Shown in pieces: positions 1 to 7,699 of a stretch of DNA of 17,507 nt; the stretch's first letter is position 1, and every line of letters starts with the position of its first letter. A program made the position numbers and the translations under genes. The notes below the pieces were generated by a model. It did not search any database. It saw nothing but the letters and a program-made list of their open reading frames with translations, and was not told the origin of the DNA. Source of the stretch: CAYNJF01 sp964397555 (lineage in GTDB: Bacteria > Pseudomonadota > Gammaproteobacteria > Berkiellales > Berkiellaceae); NCBI GenBank assembly GCA_964397555.1, contig CAYNJF010000043.1:1-17507 (forward strand), given 5' to 3'.

Positions 1-23
1 GTAAGTTTAACAACAAAGTTACT

Positions 24-1892
24 GTGGATTGGTTTAAGAAGATATATTCCATCAAATTAATGACATTAAGCTTAATTGCGGAATTGAGCTTGAAGTATTG
101 TTCTGGATTTTTGTATATGTCTTTTTTAGCGTCTCAATTTAAGGAGTCTACCTTACGATTTCAGGAGATCCACTCCCCCACGGTAATCACCACCCTTAAG
201 CTTGAAAACCACATCAACAAAAGTACGGCGGATTTAAGAAATCTGGTCTTGGTTCAAGATCCACGTTATGCCACAGAGCATCTTCGAAGTGTCTCGAACA
301 TTGACAATACGTTAAACCAACTTGGTGATTTAACCAAGAGCTGGGAGAACAAGCAAAGTATTCGTTTGTTTTACGACATCAAATCCGATCTAGATTTGCT
401 GATTCATCAACAAAAAGATATCCGAGTTCTGGCTCAAAGCCCAGAGAATAACCAAACCAATCAAATCTTAGACAACCGGGTCCACCCGAAGACGGTGGAT
501 GGCTCGTATTTTGTCACGCAGATGATGGTCGAAGAGAATCAAAAACCAAAGCAAACCATTGAACCTATGGCTTTACAAGCTATGGCTGATTATCGCTTTA
601 ACTTAAATGCCTCGAATGCGACGATATCCATGTTTGCGGCCAATCAAAACGCTAAAACCTTTGAGACATTCCAAAACCACTGGACGGCGGTTCAAAAGGC
701 TATTTCAGAGCTTTCAAGTTTTAAAGATCACTACAACGTTCAGCAATCGGCGCATTTAAAGTCCATCATCGAGACGTCCATGCGTCTTCGAGAAGCGTTT
801 GATGAAGTCATATTAAGTCTTGATGAGGGTCGCAATAACCTATCCATTTTGCAAATGACTCAAACGAACATCCCGCTTGCTAATCGGATTATTTTGAATC
901 TTAGAACCTTAGAAGAACAGCAGACCGCATCGATTGATAAGGAAATGAAAACCAGTTATACGTCAGCGTCAACGGCCTTAACAGGGATCTTTGTGATTTT
1001 ATTGTTTGGCACCGGCTTATGCTTAATCACCACGATTGTGATGTTAAGTGCTCTTTTAGGGCCTATTCGTGAAGTGGTGGATGTTTCTCATCGTGTGTCT
1101 AGAGGGGATTTTAACATCGACATTGATGACGGTGGCCCTTATGAAATCGTGAAAATGAAAAAAGACATGAAGATGATGGTTGAGGAGTTGCGTGATATCT
1201 CTACACGAACTGAGGTGATTGCCAATGGGGATTACGAACAAAGACTTGAGATCCACTCCCAATACGATGTCTTGTCCAAAAGCATCAACCGGATGACCAA
1301 GCATCTTTCGACATTGAGCCACGACACGCAACTACAGGTCTGGATGCTTGAGAGCGCAAGAGAACTGATTGCAATGTTTGAGAACCTATCCTCCGAGGAG
1401 CTCCCACAAGAACTTCTAAGATGGATTACGAAACAGCTAGACAGTGAGCTAGGAGTCTTTTACTTAGGGAATAAGATAGATAATGAGATGTTTGACTTAC
1501 GTTCTTATTTAGGCGTGAACCAAGAGGGTCGTTTAACCCCTAGAATTAGCCCATCGTCTGGGTTTATTGGCCAAGCATTTGAACAACGACACGCCACACT
1601 CATTAAAAATATGCCCTCGAGCTACATGAGAGCCCAAACTCCCATGGGCTCCGTTCATGCCAAGCAAGTGATTATATTGCCCTTGATGCTTAATGGCCAA
1701 CGTTTAGGCGTCATCGAGGTTGGCACCATCGAGGGGTTTGAGGGCAAAGATTTGCGATTTGCTAACTTTGTCAGAGATTGCATCAGCTTCTTACTTGTAG
1801 CAAGCTATGCCATTGACAAAGACAGGCAAGAAACTAACTCCAACGTATCGACAAAACCATCTAAGTTCGACAACATCAAACACACCGACTGA
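24..1892 (+). CDS. Membrane sensor protein: large periplasmic domain, two HAMP-like segments, GAF-like domain, no output domain
   Basis: Visible layout: a first hydrophobic segment at about residues 13-36, a mainly helical periplasmic region to about 317, a second membrane segment at about 318-345, a HAMP domain at about 346-393, a second HAMP-like segment at about 394-433 (ANGDYEQRLEI), and a GAF-like domain at about 445-595. The protein then stops. There is no histidine-kinase, GGDEF, EAL or chemoreceptor signalling domain, so the usual partner of a HAMP-GAF sensor is absent. It may signal to another protein, or it may be the remnant of a longer receptor. The listed start is GTG with no clear ribosome-binding site. 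The frame is open to the window edge, so the true start may lie upstream; ATG at 60 would cut into the first membrane segment. The gene converges on the next one. The architecture is fairly sure; ligand and partner are unknown. Confidence 0.75.
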   Translation: MDWFKKIYSIKLMTLSLIAELSLKYCSGFLYMSFLASQFKESTLRFQEIHSPTVITTLKLENHINKSTADLRNLVLVQDPRYATEHLRSVSNIDNTLNQLGDLTKSWENKQSIRLFYDIKSDLDLLIHQQKDIRVLAQSPENNQTNQILDNRVHPKTVDGSYFVTQMMVEENQKPKQTIEPMALQAMADYRFNLNASNATISMFAANQNAKTFETFQNHWTAVQKAISELSSFKDHYNVQQSAHLKSIIETSMRLREAFDEVILSLDEGRNNLSILQMTQTNIPLANRIILNLRTLEEQQTASIDKEMKTSYTSASTALTGIFVILLFGTGLCLITTIVMLSALLGPIREVVDVSHRVSRGDFNIDIDDGGPYEIVKMKKDMKMMVEELRDISTRTEVIANGDYEQRLEIHSQYDVLSKSINRMTKHLSTLSHDTQLQVWMLESARELIAMFENLSSEELPQELLRWITKQLDSELGVFYLGNKIDNEMFDLRSYLGVNQEGRLTPRISPSSGFIGQAFEQRHATLIKNMPSSYMRAQTPMGSVHAKQVIILPLMLNGQRLGVIEVGTIEGFEGKDLRFANFVRDCISFLLVASYAIDKDRQETNSNVSTKPSKFDNIKHTD

Positions 1893-2104
1893 TCCCACTT
1901 TGACTCAACCCATAATCCAAGACAAGTCGCCTGATTAATGCTATTTCGATCCTAGAGACTATCTCTATTATCAAATCAAATGGAATAAAACACCATCAAC
2001 CGATAACAAAGTTATCTTAGTTCATGCTTTAAACCCCGGCCCCTCATCCGTAACCTAGTAACGTGCGATGTCTTAAGACATACCCACAAAAATGTTTCCA
2101 TCAA
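1893..2104. other. Convergent intergenic region with two weak palindromes
   Basis: This stretch separates two convergent stop codons and I see no gene in it. GATAAC-AAA-GTTATC (2002-2016) is a 6-bp stem that could weakly terminate the sensor transcript, although no real T tract follows. ATGTCTTAAGACAT (2068-2081) is a perfect 14-bp palindrome with no loop and no T run, so its role is unclear. Confidence 0.4.
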
Positions 2105-5100
2105 TTATGGTCGCTGTGAGGTTGATGACCTGGGTATAGGGACCGATTCACTTTGCTCACGAGGTTGCGTTATCGAACCTTCAGTCCCCCTTAGGCCTGA
2201 ACGCTGTTGGGAATCATTAGCTGAAACTGCAGGCATCCCAGGTTTTAAATGATGAGTGCCTTGCGACATGGAGCCATATAACGTCAAAAAGGTTTGAGGG
2301 TAAGTGTTAACCGGAGGGTATTTTTTAGCGATGTATACTTTCATGGGAATGACCAAATCTTTCATACTTTTAAGCATATCAATGTATTGTTGGCGAAGAT
2401 CATCAGCGGGTATCTCACCAAATTTTTTAACGCCATCACTTTGCACATAACTATCCACAATCGGCTCGACAACCGTATTGAAGAAGGTTTCCCAGTCTTC
2501 GATTTGCGGTTCATCACAAACCCAGCGTAAAGCCATGAATATTGAGAAAAATTGATCAACTCTTACGCCCTTCTCCATGTTTAAGGAAATGAGTTCAGAG
2601 TAAGCATTGATAACGGTTGAATGAGACATAACAACGCCAAACAAACCAAAGCAAAGACTTCTCAATAAATCTAGGTTTTGTTTAATTAACGAACCAAACA
2701 AATTATAATCATTAATGAACGAATCTAATGCCCTTGAGTAACTTCTTAGACCAATACGGTAGATATGGTGAGCACACGTGTCAATGACATGGCTTGACAA
2801 TGGACCTAGATAATATCGAGTCGATAGTCGCAAAAATCTCATGATTCTTAAAGGATCTTCTTGCAGAGTATTTTCCAATGCCAATTGAAGGTTTAGCACA
2901 GGATTTAAATCGGTTTGGACCAATGCATCTTTATGATGGGGCATGGGAATGAGCTCAATGGTATTTTCTTTGATTTTATTCAGGTATCGTTTGGGCGTCA
3001 TCAATTCATAGTTTTGATTAATCAACATTGCATTCACATTGATGTCAAAGGTCTCAAATATCGTTCGAATATTAAAACGATTATGAAAACACAGATCGAT
3101 ATGACTGTTAGATTTGTCTTTATATAAGGTTAAATCACCGTCTACCCTATCAAATCTGAAGTTTTCCTTAATAAATTTTATTGCCCTTAACTTATCCTTG
3201 TCATCGGTGGGTTCATCAAGATAGGATGCTGGCATAGCTACGATGACATCAACATCACTGGCTATGAATGGGCGGTCCGCACCAAAAAGCATTTGTTTAT
3301 TCGCTTCTCTGGGAAAACCCCCATAGATATAAGCTTCAATCCCAGATCTTTTAAAATGATGTAGCAACATATGCACTTCGTGGGGTATGTAAATGCTAAC
3401 GGGTAAGGGCTCGATTTCATACACACTTTCGATAGGAGCTAGCTGGGTGGTTGGTTCTTGTTCAGCCCTTCTTGCATCACTAGTCTCAGTATTCGATGGA
3501 ATAGAATGAACCTCGGTATTGGAAGACCTTAACAAAAACTCCTGATCCACATTGAATATATCAAACCGCTTAACCTGAAAAGGCTTGTTAGACTTTGACG
3601 TGGCGTCACTTTCTGAGTGCCTCGCGTTTAATTGTCTTTGTCTGGACGTTTGAAAAAGTTGTTTCCTAGACTTGTGAGCAAGCGAGTCACGAGGGGTTTG
3701 AGATGCAGCTTCAAAATGCTGTGCTTGAGACTCCACACTTTCTCTCTCTCTTTCTATTTCTCTTTCTCTGATGAGGTTGTGATATCTCTTCTTCAGGGTA
3801 TCCATTTTATTCTTAAGATTTTTGTTTTCTTTTCTTAAGCGTTCTAATCTGGTATTTGATTTATTAATTTCCGCTTTGGTCGGATTTGTCTTTTTTTCAA
3901 GTTGTATGGACTTGTTTTTTCTCGGATTGGGTTTTACTTTACTCGTCACGAATCCTTGTTGAGCGACTGGCTCTTCTTGCAAACGGTTGGATGCTTGTAA
4001 GCTCGATAGCTCTTGCTTTAGGCGCTTGTGCTTAACCAATAGGTTCTGATACTTGCTTTGCAAACCTTTGCGAGCATCTCCTGAGTTTGACATCACGTCA
4101 ACCATGGTTTCTAACTGTTTTATTTGATTCTGCTTTTGTCTATTTTTTTGTTTTAGCTTTTCGCGCTGGTCAACAAGGACCAGTATTTCATCCTTCAGGG
4201 ATTTGACTTTATTCTGTTCTCTTCTTATTTCAGACTCCATTTCATGAATTTTTAGCGCGTAGGAACGCACTATTTCATCAACTTTTTCTTGTTTGACAAA
4301 TACCTCATGAGAGGCCTGACTAGGATCTTGTCTCTGCGAGACTTGACTTGTACTTGCTTTATCAGAACCTGAAAAAGGGTGAGTATCTTGCATGGCTTCT
4401 TCTGAGTAAGTCTCATCATCCTGCATCAAAACACTTTGAAGAGCCCTCATAAGAACGTCCAAGGGCTTAAGGTGTTGTTCCATGATCGGATTGCTTTCGC
4501 TTACATGGGCACAATATGTGACCAAATTAAAGGCAGAACTTAGAAAAGTTTCGTGTTGTTGCTGACTGAGTTTATGTTTAAACCTGTGAATGTCGTTTTG
4601 AATCATACTCTTTACACAAGAGACGATAATCTTTAAATCGGCTTTTTGCCCATCTTCAATTACTAATAATTCACCATACAAAACCAACAGATCTTTAACC
4701 AAATTTAAGGCATCTACGATCACGCCAAATCGAACCTCATGATTGATGTCTAGCCCAAGATGCTTTAAGAGTAGAGCGAAGTTCGTCTGAATGACCAGCG
4801 ACGCCCTAAGAATGAACGGTTTGCGTTCACGTAAATATATCTCCATAACGGCAGAATGGATTTCGATTAATTTTTCATAGAATAGGTTACTAACCATTAG
4901 CTTTACAGCATCATTTTCTTTTGTGATATTAGTTAGTAAACGTCGGGTATGGTCGTCGATTGACTCAAGTAATTCTGGGTGTTCAGTCAATTGTTCTATC
5001 ACCATCTCAACATTCTCTTCATACAAGAGCACCCTCTTATAGTCATTTGTCTTGACCATTAAACGAGCAATCTGTGTAGGAAGTTCTTTGATGAAGTGAG

Positions 5101-5890
5101 TCTGAAGGTAGGCATCCACAATGCTTGAAGGGTTTGAACCACCTAGAAAGGCATCTTGAGTAATCGCCTCTTTCATGTAATTTGTAAAAGATTCATCATT
5201 GAATTCATTGATACTAAAGAGCTGGGTCAGGAAACTTATGACGGCATACTCTAATGTCAATGATACGAGCGCTTCGCACTGTAACTCAACTTGTCTAGAT
5301 GAGGTAAGCTGTGGCGAGTGCTCAGCCATAGCCTGTAAGAAAAGCTGTATCAATCCTTGCATTTTTTTTAGGTTATGGTCAAACTTCAAAAAATTATGAT
5401 TTTCCTCTAAGTGTTGAATTTTTTTTGCGACATATTTTTCAGCAAACGACTTGATTGTGCTTGCAGTCAACGTAGCCATACTCATGACACGATGTGATTT
5501 TTGGCTTGCCGGCTGATCAAACATGGTTGTTTCATGCTCTTGAACAATGGCTTTAAACTCAGCCAAGCTTACGCAGACACAAAAAACATAAAACCGCAGT
5601 TCATCATAATGCATATCATTCGTGATGTGTTCTTCAGTGACATCATCGATGTTGTTTATATCATTACGAGTTTTGTTAAGTCTCTCAAAGGCCAGCTCTT
5701 TAATTAAACTCGAAGGATTGTCATCACTAAGGTAATGGAGGATGATGTCGTCATCTACAAGTTCGAGGCCAGTTCTATCCCGAAATTCTGCAATAAATTG
5801 TTGAGATTCTTTTAAGGTCATATTGTGATTTGGCCAATTATTGGCGTTAAGATAGTCAATAATACCCACGACTTCTTGAATATTAATCAT
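2105..5890 (-). CDS. Large coiled-coil protein with a PcnB/CCA-type nucleotidyltransferase domain near the C-terminus
   Basis: This 1261-residue soluble protein has no signal peptide or membrane segment. Residues 1-490 are helix-rich and I do not recognise them. About 491-535 is a Ser/Gln-rich linker. About 536-640 and 672-725 are charged coiled coils. About 835-1190 resembles class II nucleotidyltransferases, especially poly(A) polymerase I (PcnB). It has the GG motif (G857-G858), the metal-binding pair D879-V-D881, a further acidic residue D932 in HIDLCF, FDINVNAM (948-955) in place of the family's RRDFTINA, and EDPLRIMRFLR (1011-1021), the counterpart of EDPVRMLRAVRF. A helical tail like PcnB's RNA-binding part follows, then a low-complexity end (1200-1261). 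Catalytic carboxylates look retained, so nucleotide addition to RNA is possible. E. coli PcnB is under 500 residues, so most of this chain is extra. An effector-like or regulatory role is only a guess. The start has a weak upstream GAG. Confidence 0.72.
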   Translation of the reverse strand: MINIQEVVGIIDYLNANNWPNHNMTLKESQQFIAEFRDRTGLELVDDDIILHYLSDDNPSSLIKELAFERLNKTRNDINNIDDVTEEHITNDMHYDELRFYVFCVCVSLAEFKAIVQEHETTMFDQPASQKSHRVMSMATLTASTIKSFAEKYVAKKIQHLEENHNFLKFDHNLKKMQGLIQLFLQAMAEHSPQLTSSRQVELQCEALVSLTLEYAVISFLTQLFSINEFNDESFTNYMKEAITQDAFLGGSNPSSIVDAYLQTHFIKELPTQIARLMVKTNDYKRVLLYEENVEMVIEQLTEHPELLESIDDHTRRLLTNITKENDAVKLMVSNLFYEKLIEIHSAVMEIYLRERKPFILRASLVIQTNFALLLKHLGLDINHEVRFGVIVDALNLVKDLLVLYGELLVIEDGQKADLKIIVSCVKSMIQNDIHRFKHKLSQQQHETFLSSAFNLVTYCAHVSESNPIMEQHLKPLDVLMRALQSVLMQDDETYSEEAMQDTHPFSGSDKASTSQVSQRQDPSQASHEVFVKQEKVDEIVRSYALKIHEMESEIRREQNKVKSLKDEILVLVDQREKLKQKNRQKQNQIKQLETMVDVMSNSGDARKGLQSKYQNLLVKHKRLKQELSSLQASNRLQEEPVAQQGFVTSKVKPNPRKNKSIQLEKKTNPTKAEINKSNTRLERLRKENKNLKNKMDTLKKRYHNLIREREIERERESVESQAQHFEAASQTPRDSLAHKSRKQLFQTSRQRQLNARHSESDATSKSNKPFQVKRFDIFNVDQEFLLRSSNTEVHSIPSNTETSDARRAEQEPTTQLAPIESVYEIEPLPVSIYIPHEVHMLLHHFKRSGIEAYIYGGFPREANKQMLFGADRPFIASDVDVIVAMPASYLDEPTDDKDKLRAIKFIKENFRFDRVDGDLTLYKDKSNSHIDLCFHNRFNIRTIFETFDINVNAMLINQNYELMTPKRYLNKIKENTIELIPMPHHKDALVQTDLNPVLNLQLALENTLQEDPLRIMRFLRLSTRYYLGPLSSHVIDTCAHHIYRIGLRSYSRALDSFINDYNLFGSLIKQNLDLLRSLCFGLFGVVMSHSTVINAYSELISLNMEKGVRVDQFFSIFMALRWVCDEPQIEDWETFFNTVVEPIVDSYVQSDGVKKFGEIPADDLRQQYIDMLKSMKDLVIPMKVYIAKKYPPVNTYPQTFLTLYGSMSQGTHHLKPGMPAVSANDSQQRSGLRGTEGSITQPREQSESVPIPRSSTSQRP

Positions 5891-6265
5891 AGCTAACTCA
5901 GTAATAAAAATGGATTAAACTTTACTACTGAAGTCAGATGAATAAAATACGCACCGTTTAAACCTAATACTTGTCAAGATACCTGGCTTTGTCTTATTTT
6001 TTTTGATTAACGATTCGGACTAGAACTCTTATTGATATGTATGCGTATAAGTACACCTCTTACTAACTTTCATACGAACGGCTAGTGCAATCATGAGTAA
6101 GTATTGATGCATGGAAATGATTTACTCTTTCTTACTATGCAAAGCATCGATAGCAAAAAGAAAATGGTAGAAAAATCTTTTGATGCCACCTGCTGAATTC
6201 TAGAAACCATTAAAGCGTGAGCCTGAGCGATTTAATAAAGGGATAAATCATAGAATCACTTATCA
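5891..6265. other. 375-base intergenic region without a convincing gene
   Basis: This is upstream of the nucleotidyltransferase gene and downstream of the GNAT gene, both on the minus strand. It is A+T-rich. On the minus strand a perfect TTGACA (plus-strand 5972-5977) lies downstream of an A tract (5997-6004), which could be a -35 with an UP element. However, the best following -10 candidate (TATTTT) is 22 bases away, so promoter support is weak. A 29-codon plus-strand frame at 6107-6196 has no clear family signature. No terminator with a T tract is visible for the GNAT transcript. Confidence 0.35.
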
Positions 6266-6793
6266 TTAGCAAGGAGAAGACACCAGGACTGAATTACTTA
6301 ACAAAGCATCCTCAATGGTTGCACGCGGTAAAAACATATGAGTTTCATCCCCAGATGAGACAAAGCCATATCGGCGGTAATACTGAACCAGAGCGAGTGA
6401 TTTTGCGTGCAACTCAATCGCGTAAAAACTTCCCCGCTCTAAAGATTTCAGGCAGGCGTGTTTCATAAGATATTGACCCAGGTCTTTTGAGCTGACGCGT
6501 GCATCGCGTCCCATTCGACCAATCAACACGGTCCCTACCGAAGGATAACGTGGTAGACGTTTTGAGAGTGGCTTTGGCAGGAGCTTTAATGACATGGCAT
6601 GATTCGATAAGGTAAAGTAACCAAGGATGGCTGAAGGGTCTTTTGTATCCGTTAGTACGAAAGTATCCGACAAGCCAGCCTTATGTTCTTTGTTGGCTTT
6701 GGCTCGAATGTAATCTTGGATATGGATATCACGACATTGAAACGAATCCCTGTCATGCACTTTTGAGTCTAGTAGCTCAACCTGATATGCCAT
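6266..6793 (-). CDS. GNAT-family N-acetyltransferase, TacT-type toxin candidate
   Basis: This 175-residue protein has the length and layout of TacT-type acetyltransferase toxins, which in characterised members acetylate the amino group of charged aminoacyl-tRNA and block translation. Visible features are the central strand ILGYFTLSNHAM (56-67), the acetyl-CoA loop region around RMGRDARVSSKDLGQ (93-107), the basic helix that follows, and YYRRYGFV (138-145). The last motif holds the Tyr typical of the catalytic position (likely Y142 or a neighbour). The usual partner is a DUF1778 ribbon-helix-helix antitoxin encoded just upstream in the same operon. Here that gene (6956-7234) is on the opposite strand, head to head across 162 bases. 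A GAGA element sits about 8-10 bases before the ATG. Family membership is strong. Toxicity and tRNA as substrate are inferred from the family. Confidence 0.85.
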   Translation of the reverse strand: MAYQVELLDSKVHDRDSFQCRDIHIQDYIRAKANKEHKAGLSDTFVLTDTKDPSAILGYFTLSNHAMSLKLLPKPLSKRLPRYPSVGTVLIGRMGRDARVSSKDLGQYLMKHACLKSLERGSFYAIELHAKSLALVQYYRRYGFVSSGDETHMFLPRATIEDALLSNSVLVSSPC

Positions 6794-6855
6794 ATTGTTC
6801 TCATTTTCAGCACGTTTTGATTAATGTACACATATCTAAAACAACTTGCTACTGG

Positions 6856-6905
6856 TTTGTCATGACAAATGGATGGGTTTTTGTTGATTATTGTACCAAT
6901 GACAA
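6856..6905. promoter_or_regulatory. Candidate RHH operator between divergent toxin and antitoxin genes
   Basis: TTTGTCATGACAAA at 6856-6869 is a perfect 14-bp palindrome. Its half-site ATGACAA recurs at 6899-6905, 37 bases further on. Both lie between the two divergent genes, and the second ends 11 bases before the antitoxin -10. Ribbon-helix-helix antitoxins normally bind short repeated palindromes in their own promoter, alone or with the toxin. From this shared position binding could control both genes. Direct evidence is the repeat structure; binding is inferred. Confidence 0.55.
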
Positions 6906-6916
6906 CTTATCTCAAT

Positions 6917-6946
6917 TATACTTGTGACTTATTTGATTGGATTAGG
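6917..6946 (+). promoter_or_regulatory. Likely -10 box and ribosome-binding site of the DUF1778 gene
   Basis: TATACT (6917-6922) matches five of six bases of the -10 consensus and lies 33 bases before the ATG. The AGG at 6944-6946 is suitably spaced as a Shine-Dalgarno element. The best -35 candidate, TTGTAC (6891-6896), is 20 bases from the -10, longer than ideal, which would suit a regulated or weak promoter. Confidence 0.4.
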
Positions 6947-6955
6947 TAGTCTACG

Positions 6956-7234
6956 ATGAGCGCCGACAAAGACGTTCGAATACAGTTTCGGACCACGCTT
7001 AAAGAAAAGATGCTGTTTGAGCATGCCGCCTCTTTGTGTGGTTTCAGCGACCTTTCCAAATTTTTAAAAGCGTGTGCCCACGAAAAAATAGCCAGAGAGG
7101 CATCTTCTCTAAACGCTTCTGTTTTTAAGGATTCCACAGAACTTTCAGCAAAGGCGTCTTTAAAGGTAGCCCAGCACCTGGTGTCGCCAACCCCTGCCAA
7201 CACGCTGCTTTGTCAAACCCTAGAATTAGATTAA
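6956..7234 (+). CDS. DUF1778 (TacA-type) ribbon-helix-helix antitoxin
   Basis: This 92-residue protein begins DVRIQFRTTLKEKMLFEHAA and continues LCGFSDLSKFLKACAHEKI. This is the ribbon-helix-helix DNA-binding domain of the DUF1778 family (about residues 5-46). The remainder (47-92) is the less conserved tail that in TacA proteins wraps around and neutralises the GNAT toxin. Family members repress their own promoter and are co-encoded with a GNAT acetyltransferase. That toxin is present next door, but diverging from this gene instead of following it, and no second toxin candidate lies downstream. The start is supported by an AGG element about 10 bases upstream. Family assignment is strong; pairing with the neighbour is inferred from adjacency. 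Confidence 0.88.
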   Translation: MSADKDVRIQFRTTLKEKMLFEHAASLCGFSDLSKFLKACAHEKIAREASSLNASVFKDSTELSAKASLKVAQHLVSPTPANTLLCQTLELD

Positions 7235-7277
7235 AGCGCCTCTGAAAAAAATCTTGTCCAAAACTGGGCCTTCAAAG

Positions 7278-7306
7278 ATTACAACCTGCGATGAATTCGT
7301 TATAGT
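7278..7306 (+). promoter_or_regulatory. Promoter of the small bacteriocin-like gene
   Basis: ATTACA (7278-7283) and TATAGT (7301-7306) are separated by 17 bases. The -10 matches five of six consensus bases and the -35 four of six. The -10 ends 27 bases before the ATG at 7334, so the small gene probably has its own transcript, separate from the antitoxin gene. Confidence 0.45.
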
Positions 7307-7333
7307 GCATGCAAACAAAATTGAGGATTCATG

Positions 7334-7597
7334 ATGAAACAGTTAACCCACGAAGAATGCAAGGTAATCAGCGGCTCAGTAGCCTGGGTGTCTAACTACG
7401 GAGCTTTACTTGGCGGTGCTCTAGGCATCTATGGTGGCTACTGGCTTAGTGATAAAGCCGTTGCAGGGGCTACCAGCTATTACCCTGAGCTTGAAAACTA
7501 CCAAACAGCGCTTACCTTAGGCGTAACTTTGCCTATCGCCCCATGCACAGGTTTCGCTGGGTTTGCACTGGTTTATTGTCTAGGTGCCATGATATAA
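7334..7597 (+). CDS. Small glycine-rich hydrophobic protein with a bacteriocin-like leader
   Basis: This 87-residue protein starts MKQLTHEECKVISGS, which resembles the double-glycine leaders of class II bacteriocins and microcins (LxxxExxxIxGG), here ending in Gly-Ser instead of Gly-Gly. After the leader come two hydrophobic Gly/Ala-rich stretches (about residues 17-38 and 61-87) joined by a short polar part with Tyr residues, the profile of a pore-forming peptide. Cys residues lie in the leader (C10) and core (C71, C82). GAGG at 7323-7326 is seven bases from this ATG, better than the four from the ATG at 7331 (which would add one Met). No immunity, peptidase-ABC transporter or modification gene is adjacent, so function is unproven. 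A plain small membrane protein is the main alternative. Confidence 0.6.
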   Translation: MKQLTHEECKVISGSVAWVSNYGALLGGALGIYGGYWLSDKAVAGATSYYPELENYQTALTLGVTLPIAPCTGFAGFALVYCLGAMI

Positions 7598-7612
7598 GTC
7601 TTAAAGATTTTG

Positions 7613-7649
7613 TTGAGTGAATACGATATAAGTAAAAGTATTCACTCAA
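7613..7649. promoter_or_regulatory. 12-bp perfect inverted repeat upstream of tetR
   Basis: TTGAGTGAATAC (7613-7624) and its exact reverse complement GTATTCACTCAA (7638-7649) flank a 13-base spacer. The repeat lies 15 bases after the small gene's stop and 50 bases before the TetR start. It is A+T-rich and has no T tract, so it fits an operator better than an intrinsic terminator. Autoregulation by the adjacent TetR protein is the natural inference. A hairpin protecting the 3' end of the small gene's mRNA is the alternative. Confidence 0.6.
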
Positions 7650-7699
7650 TTGTGTCAGAATAAGCCCGATTCAACCCTGTCAATATTTAAAGGTGTAAA

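Noticed and set aside
1056..1331. Open frame of 91 codons antisense to the sensor gene
   Set aside because: It lies wholly inside a well-supported gene on the other strand and has no domain or ribosome-binding signal.
5997..6004. Run of eight T as a terminator T tract
   Set aside because: No stable stem precedes it on the plus strand and no plus-strand gene ends there.
6107..6196. A 29-codon plus-strand frame beginning MHGNDLLFL
   Set aside because: No family signature, no clear ribosome-binding site and no conserved context; it is likely chance in an A+T-rich gap.
6916..7203. Open frame of 95 codons antisense to the antitoxin gene
   Set aside because: The plus-strand frame is a clear DUF1778 protein; the antisense product resembles nothing known.
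7591..7633. Direct repeat GATATAAGT at 7591-7599 and 7625-7633
   Set aside because: Nine A+T-rich bases, one copy overlapping a stop codon and one in a hairpin spacer; chance is the simpler explanation.
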